8,513 nt of DNA. Source: Proteiniphilum sp. (GTDB taxonomy: Bacteria > Bacteroidota > Bacteroidia > Bacteroidales > Dysgonomonadaceae). Shown piece by piece: positions 1-6,614 of the stretch. The stretch lies in contig JAISZV010000339.1 of NCBI GenBank assembly GCA_031284475.1, forward strand, positions 1 through 8,513. Reading direction: 5' to 3'. Position 1 is the first letter of the stretch; each line of letters starts with the position of its first letter. The notes under the pieces are model-generated. The model worked only from the letters and a program-made list of their open reading frames with translations. It was not told the origin of the DNA and did not search any database. Made by a program: the position numbers and the translations under genes.

Positions 1-880
1 GCAAATTATTTACGAGCAGTTTCATCGATGATTTCACAAGCGGTAATTTATCGGCGCTATCCATCGATCCCGACACGTCGATCAGGAAAACGAAATTGCT
101 CGCCGGCAACGTCTCCGAAGGAATTTCCTTTGCTTTCACGCCGATGCGCAGCAGTTGATGCTTTTTATTCCAGGGGCAGGCCGTTGTTTCGGTAACGATC
201 TTCACCGGATGCCCGTCCGCAGGTTGCGGGTAATTATAACTGAAATAGTTGATCATTTCTTCAATGCGCACCGCATCTTTGGGCGGCATTTGCCCCTGAT
301 TGATCATGCGCCGGATATTACCGTAGGAAGCGGCGTCCACATCGAGCGAAAAGGTGGATAACGGCTGTTTTACCGCCGGGAGAAAACGGTTTTCCTTGAA
401 AGATCCGTATTCTTCGGTATTCGCTTCCCACACAACAGAAGGAAACATAGGGATCGCGGCTATGTCGGATTCGTTTATATCTCGTATCTGCACACCGGCA
501 GCCTGTCCGTACGCTAATCCGGTCAGGTTTTCCTTTTTTTGTACTCCATAAGCAACGACAACCACTTCTTCCAATACAGCCAAATCCTGCCGTAAATACA
601 CTTCAATCCATTCACTCTTCACTTTTACTTCTTTTGATTTATACCCGATGTAGTGAAATTGCAATATTTCGCCTTTTCGGGTCTTGATGCTAAATTCACC
701 GTTCATATCCGTTACCGTGCCTCCTGTTGCCTTTTTCTCCGCAACGATTACGCCGGACAACGGCATTTTCCCCTGAGCGTCATATACTTTCCCTTTCACT
801 TCCATCTCCTGAGCGAAAACCGATAACGATACCATCGCTGCCAAGAGCGCCAAACCGATTTTTTGAATTGTTGTCTTCAT
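1..880 (-). CDS. Exported VWA-domain protein with SusC-like N-terminal module (partial, C-terminus missing)
   Basis: The first 293 codons are present; the gene runs off the left window edge. Residues 1-23 form a signal peptide (hydrophobic core, likely cut before Gln24; no lipobox Cys). Residues 27-98 resemble a carboxypeptidase-D regulatory-like domain (VKGKVYDAQGKMPLSGVIV, then a TDMNGEFSIK turn and a YIGYKS strand). Residues 105-121 read EEVVVVAYGVQKKENLTG, the signature that follows this domain in SusC-family receptors, but no barrel follows. Residues 165-250 match the conserved segment ahead of the VWA domain in YfbK-like proteins (PLSTFSLDVDAASYGNIRR). The VWA domain starts near 262 with a metal-binding MIDAS motif, DVSGS at 268-272. 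The product is expected in the periplasm or on the envelope and probably binds a protein partner through the metal site; the partner is unknown. It is divergent from the sigma gene, with 149 bases between starts. Confidence 0.93.
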   Translation of the reverse strand, partial: MKTTIQKIGLALLAAMVSLSVFAQEMEVKGKVYDAQGKMPLSGVIVAEKKATGGTVTDMNGEFSIKTRKGEILQFHYIGYKSKEVKVKSEWIEVYLRQDLAVLEEVVVVAYGVQKKENLTGLAYGQAAGVQIRDINESDIAAIPMFPSVVWEANTEEYGSFKENRFLPAVKQPLSTFSLDVDAASYGNIRRMINQGQMPPKDAVRIEEMINYFSYNYPQPADGHPVKIVTETTACPWNKKHQLLRIGVKAKEIPSETLPASNFVFLIDVSGSMDSADKLPLVKSSMKLLVNNL

Positions 881-988
881 ACCTTTATTTATTAATTAAT
901 TTGATTCTATTAATCACTACTTGTTCTCTCTTTTCCACCTTATAGATACAATTGTACCCGAAATTCCATAAACGAACGAATAATTTTT

Positions 989-996
989 TAATTTTG
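989..996 (+). promoter_or_regulatory. Possible -7 box of the sigma-factor gene
   Basis: TAATTTTG matches the Bacteroidetes -7 consensus TAnnTTTG exactly and lies 33 bases before the proposed TTG start. No TTTG -33 element is visible at the usual distance upstream, so this may be a weak promoter or one that needs an alternative sigma factor, possibly the one encoded just downstream. Confidence 0.35.
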
Positions 997-1029
997 TAAG
1001 GCGTTTTTTATGAATGAATACGTAACGAA

Positions 1030-1602
1030 TTGAAAAACAGGCGGGACATAACTCTACTATCGAACGACGAATTGTTTGCACTTTCTAAGAAAGAAGAACA
1101 ACCGGCCTGTTTCGGCGAGTTGTATCGCCGTTATATCCCGATGGTGTACGGGTTATGCCTGAAATATCTCGGTAACGAAGACGATGCGCAGGACGCCGTG
1201 ATGGATATGTTTGAAGAGGTTTCGAAAAAAATTAAACAATACGATATACAGAACTTCCATACATGGCTTTACAGTGTAACGAAAAACCATTGTCTGCTGC
1301 GCTTGCGGAAAGTAAAACAACCGTTTTTTGTAAATATTGACGATACGATTATGGAAAACGGCGATTTTTTTACTCTATTAGATAAAGAGAAGTCGTGTGA
1401 AGAAGAATCGGCATTGGCGTTGTGCATGAACGAATTGGGCGATGAACAGCGAAAGAGTATCGAATATTTTTATTACGAAAACAAATCGTATGCCGACATC
1501 GTTTCCATTACAGGATACACGCTCGAAAAGGTGAAAAGTTATATTCAGAACGGAAAACGGAATCTGAAAAACTGCATTACGCGGGTATTGAAGATGCTGT
1601 AA
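1030..1602 (+). CDS. ECF-type RNA polymerase sigma factor, sigma-70 family
   Basis: This 190-residue protein should bind core RNA polymerase and redirect it to a specific promoter set. Sigma region 2 spans about residues 29-95: ELYRRYIPMVYGLCLKYLG, then the acidic-helix segment DAQDAVMDMFEEV and the FHTWLYSVTKNHCLLRLRK part that normally contacts -10 DNA. Region 4 spans about 128-182 (LGDEQRKSIEYFYYENKSYADI, then a helix-turn-helix ending GKRNLKNCI) and reads the -35. No region 1 or 3 is present, as expected for an ECF factor. The start is a TTG: both nearby ATGs (1010, 1014) are in other frames with immediate stops, and a TGA at 1015-1017 closes this frame upstream. The next gene encodes a membrane anti-sigma-like protein 63 bases downstream, the usual ECF arrangement. 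The target promoters cannot be read here. Confidence 0.93.
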   Translation: MKNRRDITLLSNDELFALSKKEEQPACFGELYRRYIPMVYGLCLKYLGNEDDAQDAVMDMFEEVSKKIKQYDIQNFHTWLYSVTKNHCLLRLRKVKQPFFVNIDDTIMENGDFFTLLDKEKSCEEESALALCMNELGDEQRKSIEYFYYENKSYADIVSITGYTLEKVKSYIQNGKRNLKNCITRVLKML

Positions 1603-1665
1603 TATTCCGTTAACGGTCGGTTATAATGCAATGGCCCGCAGGCAATAGTAAGGCTACGGGAGATA

Positions 1666-3000
1666 ATGATAAACAATGTGAATTTAAAAGATTACATACG
1701 GGGACAACGACACGGAAAGGAAGCCAACCAATTGGAACGCAAAGCTATGGACGATCCTTTTCTACAAGACGCTATCGATGGGTACGATTCGGCGAAAGGA
1801 GACCATATATCCGTGATCGAAGATTTGGAAAAACGCCTCTCCTCTCCCCCGAAACGTATCGGTAGACGGGTGTGGATATGGGCTGCCGCGGCTGTGATCG
1901 TATTGCTTACAGGGATTCCCCTTCTGCTTCAACTAACCGGGACGAAGGAGGAGATTACCGTTGCTTCATCCGACGTCATTCACCATGAAGAAGAAAGCGC
2001 AATCCTTTTACTCCAAGAAGATACAATATTGGTTGCCGGTCATCTCGAATTGAAAAAAAAGTCACCCGGAGAAGCGCCTCGTGAAATAATTGAAACGGTT
2101 GAAAAAGATAAAGGTATTGAGATAGCCGACGAAAATATTGAGATGATTGAAAAAGATATTGAGGCGGTTGAAGAAATTGAAAGCGTTCCGGATAAAGAGA
2201 GCCAACTATCAACGGTTCAGCCTATAACGGAAGAAACGCTTCTTAGAGAACCTCAAAAAGAGATTACGGGAGTATTGACCGGCCAAACGGCGGGGATTAA
2301 CGCCTTACAACACGAGCAGGATAAAAATATACGTGATGAGGGAATATATACATCAAGCGCACAACCGGACAAAATATTGGTTTCCGGACGGATAGTAGAT
2401 GAAACCGGCGAGCCGATTACTGGCGTTACGATCAATATTCCGAATACCCTAACCGGAACCATTACCGATACGGCGGGCAATTTTCATTTACTTATCCCGA
2501 AAGACGAACAGAAAACGCTTATAGCCTCCTATATCGGCATGAAAAAATCCGATATACCATTAAAAGAAAATACGGGCGACATCATGATGAAAGCGGATGA
2601 TATGGCTTTGAGTGAAGTTGTTGTAGTCGCATACGGAACGCAGAGAAAAAAATCCCTAACCGGTTCGGCGTTGAAAGTAAAAAAGGAAACAGACCGCGTT
2701 TATGCGGAGGCCGGCGCATCCGGAAGAGGTTCCGTTTCGGGCGAAGATGACGCGGAAACATTCGGCGAAGAGAAATTCAGGAAGTATTTCACCGAAAATT
2801 ATGATAAAAACATTTGCGCGGGACAAAAAATCACTATTGTTGTTGAATTTTTTATCGATCCTTTAGGGCGCCCCGGCAATATCAACGTCAAAGAAAACCC
2901 CTGCCCCGCATTGGAAAACGAAATAAAAAGGCTTTTGCTCGGCTCTCCACTCTGGTCGAAAACAAACAGGAAAGTAACTTTACAAATTGAACTTCCCTAA
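1666..3000 (+). CDS. Membrane anti-sigma-like protein with CarboxypepD_reg-like, SusC-like and TonB-C-like periplasmic parts
   Basis: The protein has 444 residues. The cytoplasmic N-terminus (1-66) resembles short Bacteroidetes anti-sigma domains (LERKAMDDPFLQDAIDGYD, then DLEKRL). One membrane segment covers about 69-91, rich in Ala, Val and Leu after Arg-Arg. A highly charged linker (about 94-200) contains an EKDIEAVEEIE-type stretch. Residues 202-214 (GVLTGQTAGINAL) resemble a receptor plug segment. Residues 238-312 form a carboxypeptidase-D regulatory-like domain (SGRIVDETGEPITGVTINI, TDTAGNFHL, SYIGMKKS). Residues 317-333 read EVVVVAYGTQRKKSLTG as in SusC proteins. The C-terminus (about 368-444) fits the TonB C-terminal fold (IVVEFFIDPLGRPGNINV, then PCPALENEIKRLLLGSPLW). 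I infer that it holds the adjacent sigma factor and senses a periplasmic or outer-membrane event. Start ATG 1666 follows a GGGAG with short spacing. Calling it an anti-sigma rests on context and the N-terminus. Confidence 0.88.
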   Translation: MINNVNLKDYIRGQRHGKEANQLERKAMDDPFLQDAIDGYDSAKGDHISVIEDLEKRLSSPPKRIGRRVWIWAAAAVIVLLTGIPLLLQLTGTKEEITVASSDVIHHEEESAILLLQEDTILVAGHLELKKKSPGEAPREIIETVEKDKGIEIADENIEMIEKDIEAVEEIESVPDKESQLSTVQPITEETLLREPQKEITGVLTGQTAGINALQHEQDKNIRDEGIYTSSAQPDKILVSGRIVDETGEPITGVTINIPNTLTGTITDTAGNFHLLIPKDEQKTLIASYIGMKKSDIPLKENTGDIMMKADDMALSEVVVVAYGTQRKKSLTGSALKVKKETDRVYAEAGASGRGSVSGEDDAETFGEEKFRKYFTENYDKNICAGQKITIVVEFFIDPLGRPGNINVKENPCPALENEIKRLLLGSPLWSKTNRKVTLQIELP

Positions 3001-3006
3001 AAAGAC

Positions 3007-3033
3007 CGATCCGCCACGCAATGTAACGGATCG
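3007..3033. terminator. Possible bidirectional terminator hairpin between convergent genes
   Basis: CGATCCG (3007-3013) and CGGATCG (3027-3033) form a perfect 7-bp inverted repeat with a 13-base loop. It lies in the 65-base gap between the anti-sigma stop and the transporter stop. The sides are AT-rich but lack a strong T run, so intrinsic termination is only likely, not certain. Confidence 0.45.
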
Positions 3034-3065
3034 ACCTGATTTATATGTACAATACGCCTAACCGC

Positions 3066-4451
3066 CTAATTTCGGATATTCGGAGATTCCAACCCGTATC
3101 CTTTCCGTTTGTCTTCCGCTTTCAGTAAGATGGCAACGACCAGCGCCAGCACGCCAAAACCGGTAAAGATCAACATGGGCAAGGTATAGTCGTAGGTATT
3201 TACCGTAAGTCCGTTACGGAGGGTCTGTCCGGTAACACAATATTTTTCGAGCGTCCAACCGATCAACAAAGGGACTCCGGCCAATCCCCAGTTCTGCACC
3301 CAGAAGATAAGGGAATATGCGGTACCCAACCGTTTTTCGGGAATTATTTTGGGCACTGAGGGCCACATGGCCGAGGGAACCAAAGAGAAAGCGATCCCCA
3401 GCACCACAACCAGCGCCATCGCAAAGATCCAGCTATTCAAACCCGGTATGGAGAAGAGCGCATGTACTACTATTAACAGTAATGAACCGATAATCATAAT
3501 GGTAGCTCCTTTTCCTTTTCTATCGTAAATTCCTCCGAACAGGGGAGTCAGCAATATATTCCCGAAAGGCAGTAACATAGGTATCATCCCGGCCAGGTTT
3601 TCCTCCACGCCGAATTTATTCACCATCAAGTCGGTCGCGTATTTCAGGAAAGGAAAAACAGCAGAATAGAACAAAACGCACAGGATAGCGATATACCACC
3701 ATCCCCTGTTAGTTAATATCTTCCCTATATCCGATATTTTAAATTCATCTTCCGGATTCTTTTCTTCCGCCGCATCCGTGGCTTCCGATGCATCCAGCTT
3801 CCTGTCCATCACCATATAGGCGAAGAAAGCGATCAACCCGATACACAGGCCTATCAACGCGACTAATACCGGGCGGGAGACGTTGATAACGCCTGTCGCT
3901 TTTGCAATCGGCACGGAAAATCCCAGCGCCAGTGCAGTACCGATCCGGGCCATGGCCACCTGCATTCCCATGGCGGTCGCCAACTCTTTCCCCTTGAACC
4001 ATTTCACGATGATTTTCGACACGGTAATACCTGCGACTTCCACTCCCACGGCAAAGACGGCAAAGCCGATACTGGCCCAGAAAACCTGCGCATCCAGTCC
4101 AAACAGGGTCATCCCCCGTAACGACTCCGTAGATACGGCCCAATATTTGAGCGCCGTCCCGACGACCATCACCAAAGCAGCTCCCAAACCCGTAAGCCTT
4201 ACGCCCAGTTTGTCGAGGATAATTCCTCCAAAGATAAGCATCAATAGAAAGATGTTGAACCATCCGTATGAGCTGGTAAATGTACCGTACTCGGCGCGGC
4301 TCCAGCCGAACTGCACCTCCAGCAGGCCGGCCAACGGCGCCATAATATCCGTTAAAAAATATCCGCACATCATTGTGAAAGAGACAATGAAAAGCGCCGA
4401 CCACCTTGCCGTAGCAGAATCCCTGAGCGATTTTTTGATTTTTTCTACCAT
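3066..4451 (-). CDS. Major facilitator superfamily transporter, substrate unknown
   Basis: This 461-residue polytopic inner-membrane protein has the two-bundle layout of a 12-helix MFS carrier. A loop between helices 2 and 3 carries a motif-A-like segment, GGIILDKLGVRLTG (about 75-88), and the second half repeats it as FGGIYDRKGKGATIM. A charged central cytoplasmic loop (DRKLDASEATDAAEEKNPED, then FKISDIGKIL) separates the bundles. The N-terminus MVEKIKKSLRDSATARWSAL is cytoplasmic, followed by helix 1. The length is normal for the superfamily. The SYGWFNIFLLMLIFGGIILD segment reminds me of the MFSD1-like branch, but this is recall, not an alignment, and no substrate can be assigned. The gene lies 209 bases downstream of ftcD on the same strand with a candidate promoter of its own, so co-transcription is possible but not required. 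The stop is TAG. Confidence 0.93.
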   Translation of the reverse strand: MVEKIKKSLRDSATARWSALFIVSFTMMCGYFLTDIMAPLAGLLEVQFGWSRAEYGTFTSSYGWFNIFLLMLIFGGIILDKLGVRLTGLGAALVMVVGTALKYWAVSTESLRGMTLFGLDAQVFWASIGFAVFAVGVEVAGITVSKIIVKWFKGKELATAMGMQVAMARIGTALALGFSVPIAKATGVINVSRPVLVALIGLCIGLIAFFAYMVMDRKLDASEATDAAEEKNPEDEFKISDIGKILTNRGWWYIAILCVLFYSAVFPFLKYATDLMVNKFGVEENLAGMIPMLLPFGNILLTPLFGGIYDRKGKGATIMIIGSLLLIVVHALFSIPGLNSWIFAMALVVVLGIAFSLVPSAMWPSVPKIIPEKRLGTAYSLIFWVQNWGLAGVPLLIGWTLEKYCVTGQTLRNGLTVNTYDYTLPMLIFTGFGVLALVVAILLKAEDKRKGYGLESPNIRN

Positions 4452-4541
4452 TTTCCGTTTTTGTATTTATCCGTTATTCTTTTTCCATAGCCGGTACCTG
4501 TCCCTACAAACCACCTGCAACTATTCTTTATTGGCGATCAA

Positions 4542-4594
4542 GCAGTTTCGGGCGGTTTTTGAAAAACGCCGGCTCCGTTTTATTCCGAAACTGC
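4542..4594. promoter_or_regulatory. Perfect 10-bp inverted repeat with a nested hairpin upstream of the MFS gene
   Basis: GCAGTTTCGG (4542-4551) and CCGAAACTGC (4585-4594) are perfect inverted copies separated by 33 bases. Inside the gap GGC-g-GTTTTT (4551-4560) can pair with AAAAACGCC (4562-4570). One arm touches the -7 box at 4594-4601, so it could be a bipartite operator for the transporter gene, or a structured 5' leader. It could also end the ftcD transcript, although no T run follows. Confidence 0.5.
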
Positions 4595-4601
4595 AAATAT
4601 A
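4594..4601 (-). promoter_or_regulatory. Possible -7 box of the MFS transporter gene
   Basis: Read on the minus strand this is TATATTTG, an exact TAnnTTTG match 142 bases ahead of the transporter start. I see no TTTG at the -33 position. It overlaps the first base of the inverted-repeat arm at 4585-4594. Confidence 0.4.
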
Positions 4602-4660
4602 ATCAATCTTCTCAATAATTCGGGCTTCTTATATTTTTATACATCACAATATCTTTATTA

Positions 4661-5557
4661 TCATTCCATCAACCGCGCTTCAAGTACCTGGTTGACGGAG
4701 AAATTTTCAAGGCCGAGGTAGTAAGCGGCAGTCTCTACCAACGCTTCCACCGGCACAAGGCCAATCACTTCGGCGCCTACCACGGGCACTCCGTAACGTT
4801 GCGCTTCAATACGCACCAGTTCATGGGCCTGGTAGATCGCCGTTTGGGTGTAGTCGGTCAGGTTCATCGACACCTGCGTGACGCCGCGATCTTCCAACGC
4901 TATGCCCATCGCTTTGCAAAACCGCAATCCCCCGCCGGTATGCCGCACTTTTTTACTGATGGCGACCGCGATCTCCAGATTATTTGTGCCCAGATTCACA
5001 TTATAAGCCACCAACGGCGTCCGTGCGCCGATAGCCACAGCCCCGGCCGTGGGATGCGGTTCCGAAGGGCCGAAGTCGGGCGTCCATTCCGGTTGTTTCA
5101 TCTTATCGGCCAACCCCTCAAATTCGCCTTTACGAACGGCGGAGAGATTTTCGCGATGTATTGCCGAAGCCGATTTTTCGTAGAGATAGACCGGAATACC
5201 GAATCTCTCCCCTACTGTTTTCGCTACCTCTTTAGACAAAGCCACCGCCTCTTCCATCGTCACATTTTTAACCGGGATAAACGGCACGACATCCACCGCT
5301 CCCATGCGGGGGTGCTGTCCGTGGTGTTGTGTAAGGTCAATCAGTTCCACCGCCTTCCCTATCGCTTCGATCACTGCGTTTTTCAAGGCTTCCGGTTCTC
5401 CCACGACGGTAATCACCGACCGGTTATGATCGGCGTCTCCGCTGTAATCCAACAGTTTTACGCCCTCTTTACCGCGGAATACATCCGCTATTTCCTCAAT
5501 TTTCCGTTTGTCGTGTCCCTCGCTGAAATTGGGCACACATTCCATTATTTTATCCAT
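4661..5557 (-). CDS. ftcD: Glutamate formimidoyltransferase (stand-alone)
   Basis: This 298-residue enzyme transfers the formimino group of N-formimino-L-glutamate, a histidine breakdown product, to tetrahydrofolate. It matches the formiminotransferase part of vertebrate FTCD over its whole length. Visible signatures are the start MECVPNFSEG (residues 5-14), DADHNRSVIT (41-50), HHGQHPRMGAVDVVPFIPV (78-96) and PHPTAGAVAIGAR followed by a VAYNVNLGTNN segment. His82 in QHPRMG sits at the position of the catalytic histidine known for the mammalian enzyme. The cyclodeaminase half is absent, as is usual in Bacteroidetes, where it is a separate gene. No other hut gene is in the window, so the enzyme is detached here from hutH, hutU, hutI and fchA, which could lie elsewhere. 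The gene begins 41 bases after the methyltransferase stop and no promoter box is seen in that gap, so the two may be co-transcribed. Confidence 0.96.
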   Translation of the reverse strand: MDKIMECVPNFSEGHDKRKIEEIADVFRGKEGVKLLDYSGDADHNRSVITVVGEPEALKNAVIEAIGKAVELIDLTQHHGQHPRMGAVDVVPFIPVKNVTMEEAVALSKEVAKTVGERFGIPVYLYEKSASAIHRENLSAVRKGEFEGLADKMKQPEWTPDFGPSEPHPTAGAVAIGARTPLVAYNVNLGTNNLEIAVAISKKVRHTGGGLRFCKAMGIALEDRGVTQVSMNLTDYTQTAIYQAHELVRIEAQRYGVPVVGAEVIGLVPVEALVETAAYYLGLENFSVNQVLEARLME

Positions 5558-5598
5558 ATCTGAATCCTATCCTTTTAAATTAACAGAGCGACGGGCAA

Positions 5599-6432
5599 TT
5601 AGCGTTCCGTTTCTTTTGATAATTCCGGATTTGCGGGATGTAAAGTATTCTCTAATTTGGTAATATAAAAGCAAGAAGTAGTGAAAAAGTTTCTGATATA
5701 CCTGAGATGTGAAATTAAAGCAGGTAATTTTCGCGGCTTAAGATTGAATTTTTGTTTATAATGCGGGTTTATCAGCCATAAACATCTATTAACCGGAATA
5801 TAGTTGTTGCTCTTCAAAAGTCTCTCAAATTTTTCTATTGAAACTCTACACATCTTTATATCTATCAATTCATCAACGCACGATTGTTGTTCTCCGAAAG
5901 AATAAAGTAACCGGCGATATATAGATAAAGGTAAAAGATGGAAAAAAGGCAATTTTGAACAAAACTTGTTTCTACAAATTTGTTGATGACCGCCAAAAGG
6001 CATTTGCCACGCAGGGAATCTCCAAAAAATAATGCCGCTATTTGCAACAAATTGTTGAAGGTGTTTCAAAAATTCATCTTTACGTCTAATATGCTCTATC
6101 ACATCATGTACCAGAACAATATCATACTTTTCACCCCCGTTCGCGTTATCCAATTCAAAGAAGTCAATTGAAACAAATTTAGCCTTGATATTCATTGATT
6201 CATAAAACGATTTAGCCTCTGCAATCCTTTGCTCCGAACGGTCAATTCCTGTTACGTTACAGCCGATTTCGGCAAAAGGCAATAAATTACCGCCCTCTCC
6301 GCATCCAACTTCAAGAACGTTGCAACCATCGTTTATGGTATAATATTTTCTTACATAATCAATGTAAAACTCCCTTGAGGTATCGGCCAGTTCGGTGAAA
6401 TAACGTAATCGATCCAAATGTCTTTCCTGCAT
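5599..6432 (-). CDS. Class I SAM-dependent methyltransferase
   Basis: This 277-residue cytoplasmic protein has a Rossmann-fold methyltransferase core. Motif I is VLEVGCGEGG (39-48), the acidic end of strand 2 is Asp64 in TGID, a further acidic residue is Asp90 in SIDF, and HDVIEHI (109-115) follows strand 4. After the core, FPAWQMPFGGHQQ (139-151) and a Tyr/Phe/Leu-rich, basic C-terminal part probably form the acceptor-binding region. That layout recalls methyltransferases of glycan or lipid modification, but the substrate is not readable. The gene is much more AT-rich than its neighbour: the 60 bases from 5641 contain 14 G or C, against 40 in the 60 bases from 5041 within ftcD. This suggests a different origin. 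It starts 65 bases after the expected start point of a good minus-strand promoter. Confidence 0.9.
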   Translation of the reverse strand: MQERHLDRLRYFTELADTSREFYIDYVRKYYTINDGCNVLEVGCGEGGNLLPFAEIGCNVTGIDRSEQRIAEAKSFYESMNIKAKFVSIDFFELDNANGGEKYDIVLVHDVIEHIRRKDEFLKHLQQFVANSGIIFWRFPAWQMPFGGHQQICRNKFCSKLPFFHLLPLSIYRRLLYSFGEQQSCVDELIDIKMCRVSIEKFERLLKSNNYIPVNRCLWLINPHYKQKFNLKPRKLPALISHLRYIRNFFTTSCFYITKLENTLHPANPELSKETER

Positions 6433-6502
6433 ACGTACGGCGTTTTATATATTTCAACTATACTATGAATACCGGTCAATTTACCGGGTACTCATTAATC
6501 AG

Positions 6503-6534
6503 CAAAAGTACATGAAAATCTTACGGTTTCCAAG
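6503..6534 (-). promoter_or_regulatory. Promoter of the methyltransferase gene
   Basis: On the minus strand, TACTTTTG (6510 down to 6503) is an exact TAnnTTTG -7 box. CTTG (6534-6531) lies 20 bases upstream of it and matches three of four bases of the -33 TTTG. The spacing is typical for Bacteroidetes primary-sigma promoters. Transcription should start near 6497. Confidence 0.6.
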
Positions 6535-6556
6535 CGCGCGCAGACGAAAAAAAGTT

Positions 6557-6586
6557 TTTGCACATCGGAAATTCTGAGTAAATTTG
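6557..6586 (+). promoter_or_regulatory. Promoter of the AAA ATPase gene
   Basis: TTTG (6557-6560), an 18-base spacer and TAAATTTG (6579-6586) match the Bacteroidetes -33/-7 consensus. The predicted start point, near 6592, leaves a short leader of about 23 bases before the ATG at 6615. It is back-to-back with the methyltransferase promoter. Confidence 0.65.
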
Positions 6587-6614
6587 TTCTCAACATTGAG
6601 TAAAATCGCTATAT

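Noticed and set aside
1..880. SusC/TonB-dependent receptor
   Set aside because: The regulatory domain and EVVVVAYG segment suggest it at first, but a VWA domain with DVSGS follows instead of a plug and barrel.
1626..1865. 79-residue frame starting between the sigma and anti-sigma genes
   Set aside because: It overlaps the anti-sigma gene in another frame and its translation resembles no domain; the 1666 frame carries the conserved N-terminus.
3745..4602. Long reading frames on both strands over the MFS gene (3745-4404 minus, 3883-4602 plus)
   Set aside because: They are shadows of a convincing transporter frame; their translations are low-complexity and show no domain.
4452..4660. Tetrahydrofolate or other known riboswitch ahead of the transporter
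   Set aside because: The folate-linked gene next door made this attractive, but I could not fit the conserved core of any riboswitch class to the sequence.
4799..5563. 254-residue plus-strand frame opposite ftcD
   Set aside because: It is antisense to an unmistakable formimidoyltransferase; the His/Arg/Phe-rich translation is typical of a shadow frame.
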